Shown here in pieces: positions 51,301 to 61,747 of a stretch of 64,000 bases of DNA. The notes under the pieces were generated by a model. That model saw nothing but the letters and a program-made list of their open reading frames with translations. It searched no databases and was not told the origin of the DNA. A program made the position numbers and the translations under genes. The stretch lies in contig NC_133930.1 of the NCBI RefSeq assembly GCF_964199755.1, forward strand, positions 56,573,962 through 56,637,961, in the 5' to 3' direction. Each line of letters starts with the position of its first letter. Within the stretch, counting starts at the first letter, position 1. The DNA comes from Larus michahellis. Taxonomy: Eukaryota > Chordata > Aves > Charadriiformes > Laridae.

Positions 51301-54300
51301 TTCTAAGAGCAAATTCTTAAAGTTGCAAAGTCACAAATTTATCTAATACAGATAAACTTGGTCTGTGGCAGAGAACTGTAGCTGGTTTAATACATCTGAA
51401 GGACAAATAGAAGATAACCAGGAAGGAATTTTCTTACTGTGTCTGGAGAATGTAAGCAGGTGTAAGTCACTCAGTTAAGCTTATTGTATGCTAAAGCCTT
51501 TTCTCTACATTATTTATGTCTGTGTTACAGGTCCAATAAATCTTTCTCTAGATTTAATGCTTCCGTTTTAAATTATTAGAAGCATCTTCAACACTTATGG
51601 CACTGGCCTTCAAGTTAACTAGTACTGCGAACATCATAGGAGGAAAATTACTTGTAGCTCTATTGCCAAACCTTAATAGCCAAAAAACTTTTTGTAGGGT
51701 TATTAATGTTTATAAATCTGCATAAAACATGGTTTTGTGTGGGTTTTTTTAAATTGTGTTTATATGAGGGAATCCTAAGATCACTTAATTATATGTTAAA
51801 TAACTTCTTAATTTGTATCTGTTTATTTGCCAGGTAAAATCCTTAATGATGATACTGCTCTTAAAGAATACAAAATAGATGAGAAGAACTTTGTGGTGGT
51901 TATGGTGACAAAAGTGAGTAGTCCTATCTCTGAAAAGGAAATTGCATCCATTCCATTCTTTTTTCTGATATGATGAGTGAGTGTGTATGTCTAATCTTAA
52001 AACCAGTGGAATTTGGTCACATGAAATTTTGGTTAACAGTAAAAATAAATGCTTGTGCAAATAGATATGAAATATTGCTTCACAGTCCTAGTTTGCCTAT
52101 GCGGATTGTTGTTGCTGTTCTGTGCTGAATGTTTACATCAAAGAAAAAAATTTGCTAGTGGCTGATTTTACTGTTTCTTCTTTCTTGTCTCACTGTTATT
52201 TTTTCAGTGATATTATTAAAAGTAAGAAGGGAACCTGGATAGTTTGTTGCTAAGTCTTCTGTACACAGGGCTTCCAGTCTTGCCATGTTGCTTGTCAAAA
52301 CTCATGGCTGTTTCATTTTAAGCTTGACAACTAGTAGAGAAAAGATACATATGCCAATCAACAAACCTGTGAGTTTTGAATGACTGCAATGACATATTAA
52401 AGGGAATGATTGTGACGTGAGGTATCTCTGCTCTTAACCAGTTGCCAGATTGCTTCCAGAATGAAGCCATTGGTTTTCTAGGCATTCCAGACCCTTGGTA
52501 TCTGAATAAAACTGGCTTCGTCTCTGTCTTGAGACTGGAAGTTAATTTTGGAGCTAGAGGTCCTCCTTCTGACAAAGAAAACCTATATTCAGTCGCCCTT
52601 CACTTCTATCTGGAATTGGCTCATAAGATTCTCTGTTTGAACATAACTGTTATTGCTGTCTTCCTGAACAAACAGCATTCTAGTCCGTGGTTTGCCTGGA
52701 GAAGAGGCATTTATCAATACAAGAAAATACGTGCAGATGGGATTTCAGAGTACAGCTTTAATTTTGTTTATAGCAGAAGAAACACAGACCTGCCTGAAGA
52801 ACTACTAAGTACTATACCTTCTTATATTAAAGGACCTGTGTTTCGGGGTTAGGCATTTCTTCAGTGTTATGACCTTTTTGCTGAGTCTTTAAGCTCAGTT
52901 TCCCTTTCCTTGATTCTTTTCTGGATAAGACACGCCCTGTCACATAACCACAGCTGCTGACTTTGTCTGATACTCAGATGTGTTTCAGTATTTTTCCTCG
53001 AATGCTTCTTAAAATGTTCTTTATTGTGCCTGTTATGTTGCAAACTATTCATTCTTAACCTCTCCTTTCCTTTCAGACAAAAAGAGGAAATACATTTTTC
53101 CTAGTTTAAGCAAACATTGTCTGAAAGTGATTCACCTAGAATAAGTAGTTGTGTTTTGTTTAAGCTCAGCTATTTCTCTTGGTAAGGCGGAGATGGGGAT
53201 CAGCCTTGTCAATCCTTAAGGATATTTGAAGGTAAAGGGCTACAGTGATACAGCTTTCGAAAATGTAATTCCATCCCTCAGCTGGAAGTTACATGCACTC
53301 TGAAAAGTGTAGTTTCTATATAGTGGGATTAATACTGCATCCAAGCAAAATTCATGTTTCCAATAGAGATTTGAAGGTTAAATCACAATTATATACAGGT
53401 ATTACCCATTCTGAATTTGTTGCCATAGATTTGGTAGTCCTTGATTCTGGTGAATTTTTGGTGCTCACTACAGAACTCAAGTATGTGAAATGTTATTTAT
53501 GTAGTTCTTTGCATGTAAAGAGTGCATAAGTAAAACTTGTTGCAGGTTAAGTTTAAATTTTTTAGCATCTCATTTTCCAGCAAATAGCATTCATAATGAA
53601 ATGTGATATCTGTCTTTATCACTTTTTACCAAATTTGAGTGGTGAGAAAACCTTATGCTTGTTGTGCATGTCAGATGTCTTTTGACAGCTGTTTTAGTTT
53701 CTTCTGAAAAATGTGCTTTTGTAAAACTCAAGATTGTTTTCACATTTCAGAGTATTGTGGTCTATAAATATTTAGATCTTATCTTTGCATTTCACTTCAT
53801 ACTCAAATAGCGTGACTGCTGAGGTGTCTAAATAAGTACTTTAGTGACACTATATCAGTTGCCTGTTTAAATACAATAAAAGGCATTATAGATTTAATGT
53901 TATGCTTGAAGTTGAAGCAGCAGTGCCAAACACAAGTGGTCTTAACAGAACTCAATCAATATGTTGACTATAGAAAGCATGGATTTAGGAGCTTTGTGCC
54001 GTGTCTGAATTCTGTTGTCCTCCTACAGCCCAAAGCAGCCGCTGGAGCCACTCAGCAGTCAGATGCTACTACTGCTGCGAGCTCGACAACCGCAGCTCCC
54101 GCACCAGCTACAGCACCAATCCCTGCTGCTGCCCCTGTGCCAGCTCCTGTCCCTCCACCACCAGCCCCAGATGTAGTTGCTTGTGAATCTACACCTGTGA
54201 GTGCTCCTGAAGAAGAGAACCCAGCAGAAAAACCACCTGACGCACCGGCTACTGTCAGCCCATCATCAACTGACAGGTATCAATGAGCCTCCAAAAATGG

Positions 54301-57300
54301 CTTTCCTGTCCGTTTCTGTTGCTTCTAGGTTTGATTTTAAGTTGAATTTTCCATTACAGTGTTAGTCCAGTCATTTTCTCTGTTCTACATAATTTTTCTT
54401 CTTTCTTAACTGTCACTTCAGTCTGTGGCTCAAGTATAACATTACTGATGGCAAGAAGTGCCCCTCCTCGCTTACACCTTCCCCTGTGGGAATTGTGGTC
54501 TTGGGACTAAACGTATGGAGTGGAGAGTTAATGACACAGGACTTGTGCTCCATTAGGCATTTCAGAGTTACTGTGGCACAAGTATATTCACCTACTTGGG
54601 GAATCTACTGTTCACAAAGCTCTTAAAGACTTTATGAGCAGGACAGGACACATCCCTCTAGACCTCTGGTTGTGTTTTGTATCATGTTGGTTGGATTTGA
54701 ACCATAAGTTCTTTATTGCTGTAAGAGTCTCTTCATTTCCAGAAAGAACCTTTTCTTCCAAAATGTAGGATATAGTATTGCTCTTAATCATGTAATGTCT
54801 CAAAGCTACAAGCTTAATTGTTCTGAATGCTCCTTGGCCCATCTGCAGATAGCTGTGGGAGTTGGGATAGCTTTTAACCTCAATTCTTTACATTTAAGAA
54901 AATCAAATGGAAGTTAGAAGTTTCATCCCTGTTGTATACTGTGGCCTTTTTTTGCTCACTTTTAAGTTGATGAAGTATTGCATAGGATAAAAATGTTGTT
55001 AACTGTAATTTAATGGCCCTTGAAGTGCTGCATAACATCAAGTCTTCATTTTTCATACACTGGTTTTCAGTTATTTGTGTGTTATTTATGGGAATACTGG
55101 TGCACAAGACATACATTTTTGAAGTGGTTATGTTTAAACACTATCAAATATTGACTTGATGATAAGGAAACAAAACTTGAAATTGCCTCGTATCTTGAAA
55201 ATGTCATCACAAATTTCTTGCACTAAATACCCTAACTTATGATTTAATTTTGCAATTCTGAGAAATGGACATCTTTTTAAAGTGGAATACAAATGAAGCT
55301 TCATTTATGAATCAAATAACTTTTTTAATGTTAATGGTTGGGGGGGGTTGCTGCTCAGTTTGTGCGGTACATTCAAAGATTAGATTAAATCTTCGATACT
55401 GAAACAGTACTTTCCAGGTTTAAAACTGTAGTAAAGGAGCCTCAGTGTACATACTTAACAGGAAGCAAGAGAATAATTTAACAAATACACTGTAGTTACC
55501 ACCTGCCTTGATTTCAGTGAGTACTGCTTGTTTCTGATTTGCTTTAGAAGCTAATTTACTAAGGCTGGCAAAGATTTATCAAGCCGTGGCCAGGCAAGCT
55601 GGTGTCCTGTTTTGCCTTTGATCTTTTTTAGTTGTAAATCTTACTAGTGATATACACCAGTGAAACATTCTTGTTGGAACAGATTTTTTTTTTTACATAA
55701 GAAAATGCATTGCTGTAAATGCCTTGTTAGATTTTGAGTGGCATCTTCTGAAAACTGATTCAAATTAATCTGATGATCTTTTACCTGATGATAGAAGTTG
55801 CCAACTCTTATAGCCTGATACGTGCGAGGTGGCTGCAGCTCCATGTCCGTGGGCCTATCGAGCATCAATATTGAACATATATTCCCAGTACATACACACA
55901 ATATGTATGTACTTATATATATATAGATATATATATATGGCTGGCTGCCTATGTCAACACAGTCAGGGAGAAAACAGCACTCAAGCAACCATACACCACC
56001 AGCAGTCTCATCCTGTTTCCCTCTGGCTACTCAGGGCAAAGCCCATTAGTGCAAAATACATATGTACAAACATGCAAATCAACAATATGGATTTCTCCAG
56101 TAGCTGGGCTTAGACAGCCTATTCTGATAGCTGGCTCCTAGATCTCCCAGTCTCCCAAGTTTTTGGTACTGGGGCGTGTGACTGCCTGAGCCCTGAAACC
56201 CTGTTCCAGTTGCTGATGCTCAGATTCCCATTGCACGGATACACGTTACACACTGAAGATCCTTCCAGGAACTGGCTGTAGACATGCATTGAACCTGATA
56301 GCTAGATCCCTAGATCCCCTGGTCTCCCAGTTGCCTCATCCCTGGACATATGAACAGGTCTCTCCACTAGCTGGTTGAAGCCTTTACCTTGCCAGTAGCA
56401 GATCCCCAGATGTTACAGTCTTTCCAGTAGCTCCTCTCTCAGACCGTCTGGTCTCTCCAGCAGCTGACTCTGACTTACAGCCATTCAATACCTGGCTCTC
56501 AAGCATCTTACCCTGCTCACTGTAGTCAAACTTGGTGCGTGCTGGTGATTGCACGCATGTCAGCATATGCATCCACACAGAGTATGCATGCAGTCTAGTC
56601 TCTTCAGTTGCCGACAGCCCGGGCATGTGGACCCTGGTGGCCCCTTCTCCAGTTGCTGGCACTGAGTCTTCAACAATGTCTGGTCTTTGCAGTTTTTGGC
56701 ACCGCAGACACGTGGATCCCAGTGACTCATGCGTCCCTGTCCAGTTGTGAGCACGTAGACTTCCATACACACACATGCATGTAGAATAGAGAGACCTATC
56801 AGCATGAAAAATAATTAGAAAATAAATTTAATTAGAAGCCAGGATAGACTGGTGATCAGGTGCAGGGCATGGCCAGGCAAGTGCTGTTTGCATGTGAGTG
56901 GCCCTTTTTCTTCTCTTTTCACTCTCTTTACCCATGCTTTTCATCTGCAGGGTGCCTTGATGCTTCTTTTCCCTGCCTTGGGTTCTTCCCCTAGATATCC
57001 TATAATAAGTCTTGCACAATCCCCAAACGCTTTTTCCTGGCAGCCCATGTAGGTCATACCACCATATAGGCTGTAACACCCTTGGTCTGTAAGGAGGCCT
57101 GGAGACCCTCTCCCATTGACCCATCAGGGGCATCACCCTGAGACCAAGGGTCTGATGCTTTACATGGCATCCCTGGGAGGAGCCAGGAAAGGGGCACCCT
57201 TGCCTCTGTCTGAGTTAACTGGCGTTTCTCTGGTGTTGTGCCTCTGTGTTCCTTGGTGTTCGTGGAGGTGAACCTTTAATCCTGTAATTTAACAGCTTTG

Positions 57301-60300
57301 ATAACTTGAGATGGAGTAATTGCAAATGTTACCAATTTATATTCCTGGGAAAGCAGGATACTGAGATTTTAATAAGTGCTTACCACTGACCTCCTTGGGT
57401 CCTTATTGAGGTCAAACCAGTGATTATGGGGAAGCAGTTAGTGAGACTGCTTCCCACCTTTTAAAACATTCAAGCAACCAGATGGCTAATCCCTGAGCAC
57501 ATGGGCAACAGCCAAACTATTGGGGGGTATGGGGGAAGGTTTGCCTTGTGTTAAAAACGGTAGCATTGAAAGTTTGTAAAATCTGGTCTCACTATAAGAT
57601 CAAAAGAGAGCTCTTTGGAAAGCTTTGTTGGTTTTTTAGAAACAAAAGGGGCTATTAAGAGTTACAGCTGCTGCTGCTGTTTTTGAAAAACAGGAAGTTT
57701 TCCAAAGTTTTGTAATTACCATTGCACTTGTCTTCATCTTACAGTACAACAGGTGATACATCTCGATCAAATCTTTTTGAGGATGCTATAAGTGCACTTG
57801 GTAAGTGGAGTGTTTTTTTAATGTAGACGTTATTTTGGTGCAGCAGAAACAAATGACGGATTAGCAGATGTTGACATTCTCTTCTGTATCTGTCATTGTT
57901 AAAGTTATAATCAAAGTACTCTTCTCTAAGACGTGAAGTTGGTATCTTAGAACCAGCATCAAGAACTTCTTTACTGAAGAATATTTCACTTCATATATTT
58001 TTATTGTGTAAAAGGAAGATCCTTATCATTCCTGTTTTTTCCCCCCGTTTGCCTTAGTTTCTCTTCTGACTATTCAGTTTGAAGTGTCTTGGATAGAAGA
58101 CGAGACATAAATATGTATACACTTTTATTTCCACCTTTACTTCCCAGTGTGCAGCTCTGATAAAATGGCTGCCTTTATTATTCACATGTTACAGCTTTAA
58201 CAGTACTCTCTTTTGACACATTTAGATTAGATGAATTCTCCAAATCTGCTGCTATCCGGGCTGGGGAATGAATGCCTCCATATACTTACAGTGAAATCAC
58301 TTTTCTTTTCACAGCTTAAATGTTTTTGTTTCTCTCCCGTTGCGGAGTGGAGTGGAATAAACAGGGTAAAAACAGTAGGAAGTTCTGACCCTCACTTAAT
58401 GCTGATTCTGGTAGGAGGAAATTACTTAGGCAAAACCACAGCGCCTTACTCCTACTTCAATTTTTGGAGGGGATTTTTTTTATAGAGCATAGCAAATTAA
58501 GGCACAGAAATAAAGGGGAAGTGAGTTTTTTATTTTGTCTTATGTCTGTAAACATTAAGCTGCAGCTTGGTACCAAAAGTTAAAGAGTTTCACTTACATT
58601 TTTGTGTAGGGGTGTGTGGATATGTTGGAGGCAGGTGTGGTGATTAAGCAGCCTGGGTGATTTAGGAGCAGTAGTAATGTTTTATGTGTAATGGTGCTAG
58701 CCAGCTTAGGTCTTATGTCATGACATACTGTTTAAAGAAATGTGTGAGCTGATATAGCTGATAGATACTGTAGGAGACGACCAGTCGAGTTCTGTTAGAT
58801 TTTTTGAATGACTGCTGCTACCAAAAGTGCTGCAGGCTTCATTAACCATTCATTACACCTTAGTGACTGAGACGTGTTCATCACAAATACTCATGTTAAC
58901 AGTAATGACCAACAAGTTTAATTAAGCCGGTGGTGTTGATTCAGTTATATTCAGAATTTTAAAAAAATAATCTCCTTTGAATGTGGCAGGAGAGCATCAC
59001 CTCACTACCCATTTTGTATGAAAGTTTTTGGCGTGGTATCTGGTTGAGTAAACCCAAGTGTCCCTCACAGTTTGGAAATATGGAGTGTAATTTCCTGGGC
59101 AAGCATACTGCAAGGGTTATATGCCAAAAAATTTTCAAAGGCAATAGGCATGAACTCTGTGGTTCTTTTTCTTTAGAAACTGTCTTGAAAGGAATTTGCT
59201 TGCACAAATTAATGTAGTGTGTTTTTACATCCTAAGTAGGATACTAGGCATGTTCTTACTGTGGGTTTTCATTTGCATTGTGTGAAGATAATTGACTTAA
59301 CTTTAAAAACAGGGATTGGTTTCTACTGAATTGCTTTTGTTTTCAGTTAGATACGCTGACTGAAATCCAATGTGGCTTTGTGTGCTACATGAAGATCTGC
59401 ATGTCTTGCAGTTCCTGTGCAACCAATATCTTTCACTGGAGCAGCCCAACCTTTCTTTAGGGCATGCGACAAGAGTTATTGTGGGGAGTGTGATGAACTG
59501 GATTTGAAAGTTAATCCGTCTTTAAAATGTTACTTGAAAGACAAAAGCAAAGAGCAGAATCAGTTCAGCATTGACTTCGTAAACATTCCCAGTAGCGCTA
59601 TGTAGAGATAGCCCTGACTCTCTATCGTGACATTGCTGGTGTGCAATTCCTGAATTACTGTTCTTGGTTCTTGCATTTGCATGACTCGTGTAAGTAGACT
59701 GTACGTGGAGTACATGTGCCCAAATTCGCAGTAATTCTGTTTCCTTCTTTGGCTTTTAATGATGGCTTATGTAGCAGTCTGTCCAGAACAAGTCGATGTT
59801 CTTGCATCTTTTTCTTCTGAATCAAATCTTTCGTACTGTTCTGGTCTCTACCTAGCTTATATTGAAAGAGCACTACAGAAATGTTTAACTAGTAGTTAAT
59901 TAGATCAAAAGGTGTTCTGTCTGCTGTTTACCTTGATTAGTTTGTTAGCAACAGTAAGGGTAAACTAGTGCTGTGTAGAGCAGTAAGTTTAGCAAATCAC
60001 TGTGTTGGGACAACGGTTGGCTTGGCTTTTTTGTTTCTGTGAACAGTATCTTTAAAATGAAGTTTAGGTGATTTTGTTTATGTCTTTGAAAAAATAAAGT
60101 TAGATGTAAAACGATTGATCTTGTAGTTGTATATGAAGACATGATTTTACTATTCCTTAAACTCAGGTTGGCACTATTATTTTGAAGCCTGAACAAATAA
60201 ATACTCAAATTAGTCAAGGATTGTAAATCCATTATTTATCTTACACATAAAGCACAACTATCCTTGGGCTGCGGTTGTTTTATTATTTCTTCTTGTGTAT

Positions 60301-61747
60301 ATTGCCCTCAGTCATACATCCACTGATTATTTAGAAGCATTCTTTAAAAATCAAGCAATGTGGTTGTGTTAATGTTGGCTTGAGCTAAACTCCTTCTCCC
60401 TAGGGAAACAAAACTTGGTATTTTCATTGGTTCTTTTAATTGTGACTTACTTGTCTTAACAGAGTAGCTCTAGCAGTATTTGTTTCCTCTACTTTTTTTA
60501 ATCTGTTGGTTTCTATGGTGACTGTTAATGATTTAACTCTCCTGCCACTAACTTCCTAGTGTTACAGAGTCAGTGGTAGGATTCCACTGAGATCAGGAAT
60601 ACCTTTTTCCAAGGAAGGAGATGGTATTCTAATGCTTGGGTTTGGTTTTGGGTTTTTTTCTGTTTTTACATGCAGATAACCTTTAAGATGTTGCCCAGTT
60701 ACAATTTATAATGGAATAGTTATTTTTTTGAATTGTTAAACCTGCTGTCTGCTTTTAAGGAAGGGAAATAAAATAGATTATGAAAAGAGATCATTTTCCC
60801 TATGATGCCATTAGTGTAGTGATCAGTTGTCCTTAAGTTGCTCCACGTATAATGTGTGTGCCCTTTTGTCTTGATGGCTGCAGGGGAGGGCCAGTTTTAG
60901 TCCATTTATGCTGTAAAAGGTGGGGGATTTGATGTGATGGATGTCTAGTCAAATATACATGAATTAAATGAGATAACTTGTTTTCCTGAACCCTCATTGA
61001 GGTCTTGAGTGACTTCCCTAGATGTAACTTTAAGTCTTCTCTCTGACTTGAGTTGGTCTAAGTTAAATTGATTAAATGACTTTGATAATCATCACCAGCA
61101 TGTAGCAACATACAGTTGTAACTTGGTCATCACTATCTGTAACCTGCCTAACCATAGCATAGAGTGAAGTCTTTACTGGGAAAAACCTTGATGGCTAACA
61201 GTTTGACAGGCAGATTTCTGCCTAGAAAGTTTAATTTCCAAACTTACACAGCAGGAGACTTTTCTTGATTACATCAGGAATTGAATATTAGCTGTGAGGA
61301 TGCCCTTGACTTTAGATGAAAGCAAAAGAGGGGATATTATTGCAATTACAAGTACAGAAGTATCACAAGTGCTGCTTTTTTCAATAGAAGTTTTCATTGT
61401 GTTCATTACCCTCTATTTTTCCAGTCAAATGCATAATGAAACCACCAGAATATATTTGGAGTTAAAGCAACAGAACTATGGCAAGTTTAATAGGAGCTAT
61501 TCTTTATTCTTCAATGAATGACTAAAATTTGGATAGAAATTAAATTTATCCATTGAAACTTTTTTGTGCTTTTTTTTTTTCCCCTTATTCCCTTAAAATG
61601 GTGGTCATGTTACTTCTAGTGACAGGCCAGTCCTATGAGAATATGGTGACTGAGATCATGTCAATGGGCTATGAACAAGAACAAGTAATTGCGGCGCTGA
61701 GAGCCAGCTTCAACAATCCTGACAGAGCGGTGGAATACCTTTTAATG
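33241..61747 (+). CDS. RAD23B: RAD23B, UV excision repair protein RAD23 homolog B (5' part, six coding exons, continues past window)
   Basis: The joined exons 33241-33306, 49070-49151, 51834-51913, 54029-54276, 57745-57800 and 61620-61747 give 660 nt, 220 codons without a stop. Residues 1-76 are a ubiquitin-like domain ([20 protein letters not shown] at the start, [14 protein letters not shown] near residue 50). Residues 77-177 are an Ala/Pro/Thr/Ser-rich linker ending in [11 protein letters not shown]. Residues 178-220 are UBA1 ([20 protein letters not shown]). The domain order and wording identify RAD23B rather than RAD23A. By family knowledge the UBL docks on the proteasome, the UBA domains bind ubiquitin chains, and the protein stabilises XPC for global-genome repair. 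The XPC-binding region and UBA2 must be encoded to the right. The start is firm: an in-frame TAA lies at 33049-33051, no in-frame ATG lies between it and 33241, and the context is GCCATGC. Confidence 0.96.
33307..44144. other. RAD23B: RAD23B intron 1, first 10.8 kb
   Basis: The first 450 bp are G-rich (see the G-run feature). The rest is AT-rich with T tracts and no exon-like conserved coding segment that I can recognise. No named repeat was identified in this part. Confidence 0.6.
33425..33462 (+). other. G-run cluster with quadruplex potential, start of intron 1
   Basis: At least four runs of four or more G lie within 40 bp on the non-template strand, about 120 bp after the exon 1 donor. 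Another G-rich cluster lies at 33604-33632. This is typical of first-intron starts in CpG-island genes. The potential for G-quadruplex formation is inferred from run spacing only. Confidence 0.55.
44145..44420 (+). repeat. Unassigned dispersed repeat, copy B (plus orientation)
   Basis: Second copy of the element at 6686-6920, here in the sense direction within intron 1. The identical core is 44176-44204. Homologous blocks on both sides include GACACCTG upstream and a 'CACC-AA-TCCTTCA..T-ATCC-ATTATTG'-like tail. This copy has about 30 bp extra after ACCATGCTC. It has GGCAATAAACACC near its 3' end, which could be a polyadenylation signal of an LTR, but no TG..CA ends are evident. Confidence 0.6.
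44421..45339. other. Intron 1, between repeats
   Basis: AT-rich intron sequence without recognisable features. The last 350 bp are slightly GC-richer and might belong to the start of the CR1 mosaic that follows. Confidence 0.5.
45340..46160 (+). mobile_element. CR1 5' region with ORF1 remnant, sense
   Basis: A GC-richer block with CR1 5' character: 'GCCTATAAAGGCAGCC', 'AGGAGCGTGGCCAACAGAG' and 'GGCAGGGCACGCAGGGAGGG'. It is followed by an ORF1-like reading. From 45689 one frame gives [20 protein letters not shown] followed by CRVC. After a frame change, the frame through 45811 gives [20 protein letters not shown] and on to a TAG at 45907-45909. The CxxC pairs followed by a short coiled coil fit CR1 ORF1 as I remember it. 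The frameshift and stop show that it is inactive. It joins the 3' end fragment at about 46165. The left boundary is approximate. Confidence 0.65.
46165..46720 (+). mobile_element. CR1 3' end, sense, complete to terminus
   Basis: Well preserved. Landmarks are 'CCCCTCTACTCTGCTCTGAT', 'CACCTGGAGTACTACGTCCA', 'GACATGGACCTGTTGGAGTG', 'GGTCCAGAGGAGGGTCACAA', 'GTTCAGCCTGGAAAAGAAGA', 'CCAGGTTGCCCAGAGAGGTG' and the end 'TTCCAACCCAAACTATTCTA' with TGATTCTTTG. Divergence is low compared with the fragment at 24067, so it is a younger copy. Confidence 0.92.
46721..47579 (+). pseudogene. CR1 ORF2 reverse-transcriptase fragment, sense
   Basis: One reading frame runs about 285 codons with a single in-frame TAG (46972-46974). 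RT landmarks are '[14 protein letters not shown]' at the start, '[20 protein letters not shown]', '[19 protein letters not shown]', motif A '[14 protein letters not shown]' and '[20 protein letters not shown]', ending in ECTLSK at 47577. The expected 'FADD' active-site motif would come next but the homology stops there. The second Asp of motif A is His. It follows the 3' terminus of another CR1 in the same orientation, an order no single intact element could have. Confidence 0.85.
47855..47882 (-). repeat. Minimal CR1-like 3' tail, antisense
   Basis: The plus strand reads CGTAGAATCACAGAATCACA, which is the reversed 8-bp tail repeat found at CR1 3' ends. Nothing of the CR1 body follows, so this would be a 5' truncation to almost nothing, or a chance match. 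Confidence 0.35.
47883..49069. other. Intron 1, last 1.2 kb
   Basis: AT-rich. It ends in a polypyrimidine tract (T-rich, 49036-49045) and the acceptor TGCTTTAG before exon 2. Confidence 0.6.
49070..49151 (+). CDS. RAD23B: RAD23B coding exon 2 (residues 23-50, last codon split)
   Basis: Encodes [20 protein letters not shown] and GQKLIYA, the helix and third strand of the UBL domain. The acceptor is CTTTAG|GTG and the donor GCAG|GTAATG; intron phase 1. Confidence 0.95.
49152..51833. other. RAD23B: RAD23B intron 2
   Basis: 2,682 bp, AT-rich. An A/C-rich low-complexity patch at about 49,268-49,316 is built on CAAA/CCAAA units. Minus-strand frames such as 50538-50966 (142 codons) have no recognisable domain. 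No named repeat seen. Confidence 0.6.
51834..51913 (+). CDS. RAD23B: RAD23B coding exon 3 (residues 50-76)
   Basis: Encodes [20 protein letters not shown] and VVVMVTK, the last strands of the UBL domain. The acceptor is TTGCCAG|GTAAAA and the donor AAA|GTGAGT, a strong site; intron phase 0. Confidence 0.95.
51914..54028. other. RAD23B: RAD23B intron 3
   Basis: 2,115 bp. It contains a 136-codon plus-strand frame (52442-52852) of unknown meaning, and an ATG frame from 53897 that stays open into exon 4. No named repeat seen. It ends in a short pyrimidine stretch and TCCTACAG. Confidence 0.6.
54029..54276 (+). CDS. RAD23B: RAD23B coding exon 4 (residues 77-159, Ala/Pro linker)
   Basis: Begins [20 protein letters not shown] and continues as Ala/Pro/Val-rich sequence, then acidic [16 protein letters not shown]. 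This flexible linker between UBL and UBA1 is the least conserved part of RAD23B. The long runs of Ala and Pro with GCT/CCA codons suggest slippage-driven length change. The donor is ACAG|GTATCA, phase 2. The first residues PKA and the closing AEKPP segment fit the vertebrate protein. Confidence 0.93.
54277..55799. other. RAD23B: RAD23B intron 4, left part
   Basis: AT-rich sequence with no features apart from a G8 run near 55,340 and a T tract near 55,685. Confidence 0.55.
55800..57250. mobile_element. Probable LTR-retroelement block with degenerate internal repeats
   Basis: About 1.4 kb differs in composition from the surrounding intron, with less T and more CC/GG. The part 56090-56760 contains nine degenerate copies of a CTCCAGTTGCTGG-like motif (near 56095, 56205, 56264, 56362, 56421, 56455, 56602, 56648 and 56740) with intervening cctgg/tcccag and acacgtgga blocks. 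A TA-rich microsatellite lies at 55913-55938 and AATAAA at 56820-56825. The minus strand of 56828-57136 has a 102-codon basic frame, which might be a retroviral remnant. LTR ends and target duplications were not identified, so orientation is left open. Confidence 0.45.
55913..55938. repeat. TA-rich microsatellite
   Basis: Alternating TA with one GA interruption, about 26 bp. Confidence 0.85.
57251..57744. other. RAD23B: RAD23B intron 4, right end
   Basis: AT-rich intron sequence leading to the acceptor CATCTTACAG before exon 5. Confidence 0.6.
57745..57800 (+). CDS. RAD23B: RAD23B coding exon 5 (residues 159-178, both ends split codons)
   Basis: Reads [19 protein letters not shown] once the split Ser codon is joined. 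The SRSNLFEDA segment just before UBA1 is diagnostic of RAD23B. The donor is CTTG|GTAAGT, near-consensus; phase 1. Confidence 0.95.
57801..61619. other. RAD23B: RAD23B intron 5
   Basis: 3,819 bp, AT-rich. No named repeat or secondary gene seen. Short frames such as 59417-59605 (62 codons) lack homology that I recognise. It ends in a long pyrimidine tract (61569-61584) and TTCTAG. Confidence 0.6.
61620..61747 (+). CDS. RAD23B: RAD23B coding exon 6 (residues 178-220, UBA1)
   Basis: Encodes [40 protein letters not shown] and LLM, a complete UBA domain with the MGY loop and the hydrophobic third helix that bind ubiquitin. The donor is ATG|GTGAGC, phase 0. The next exon, expected to begin GIPGD, is not found before the window ends. 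Confidence 0.95.
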
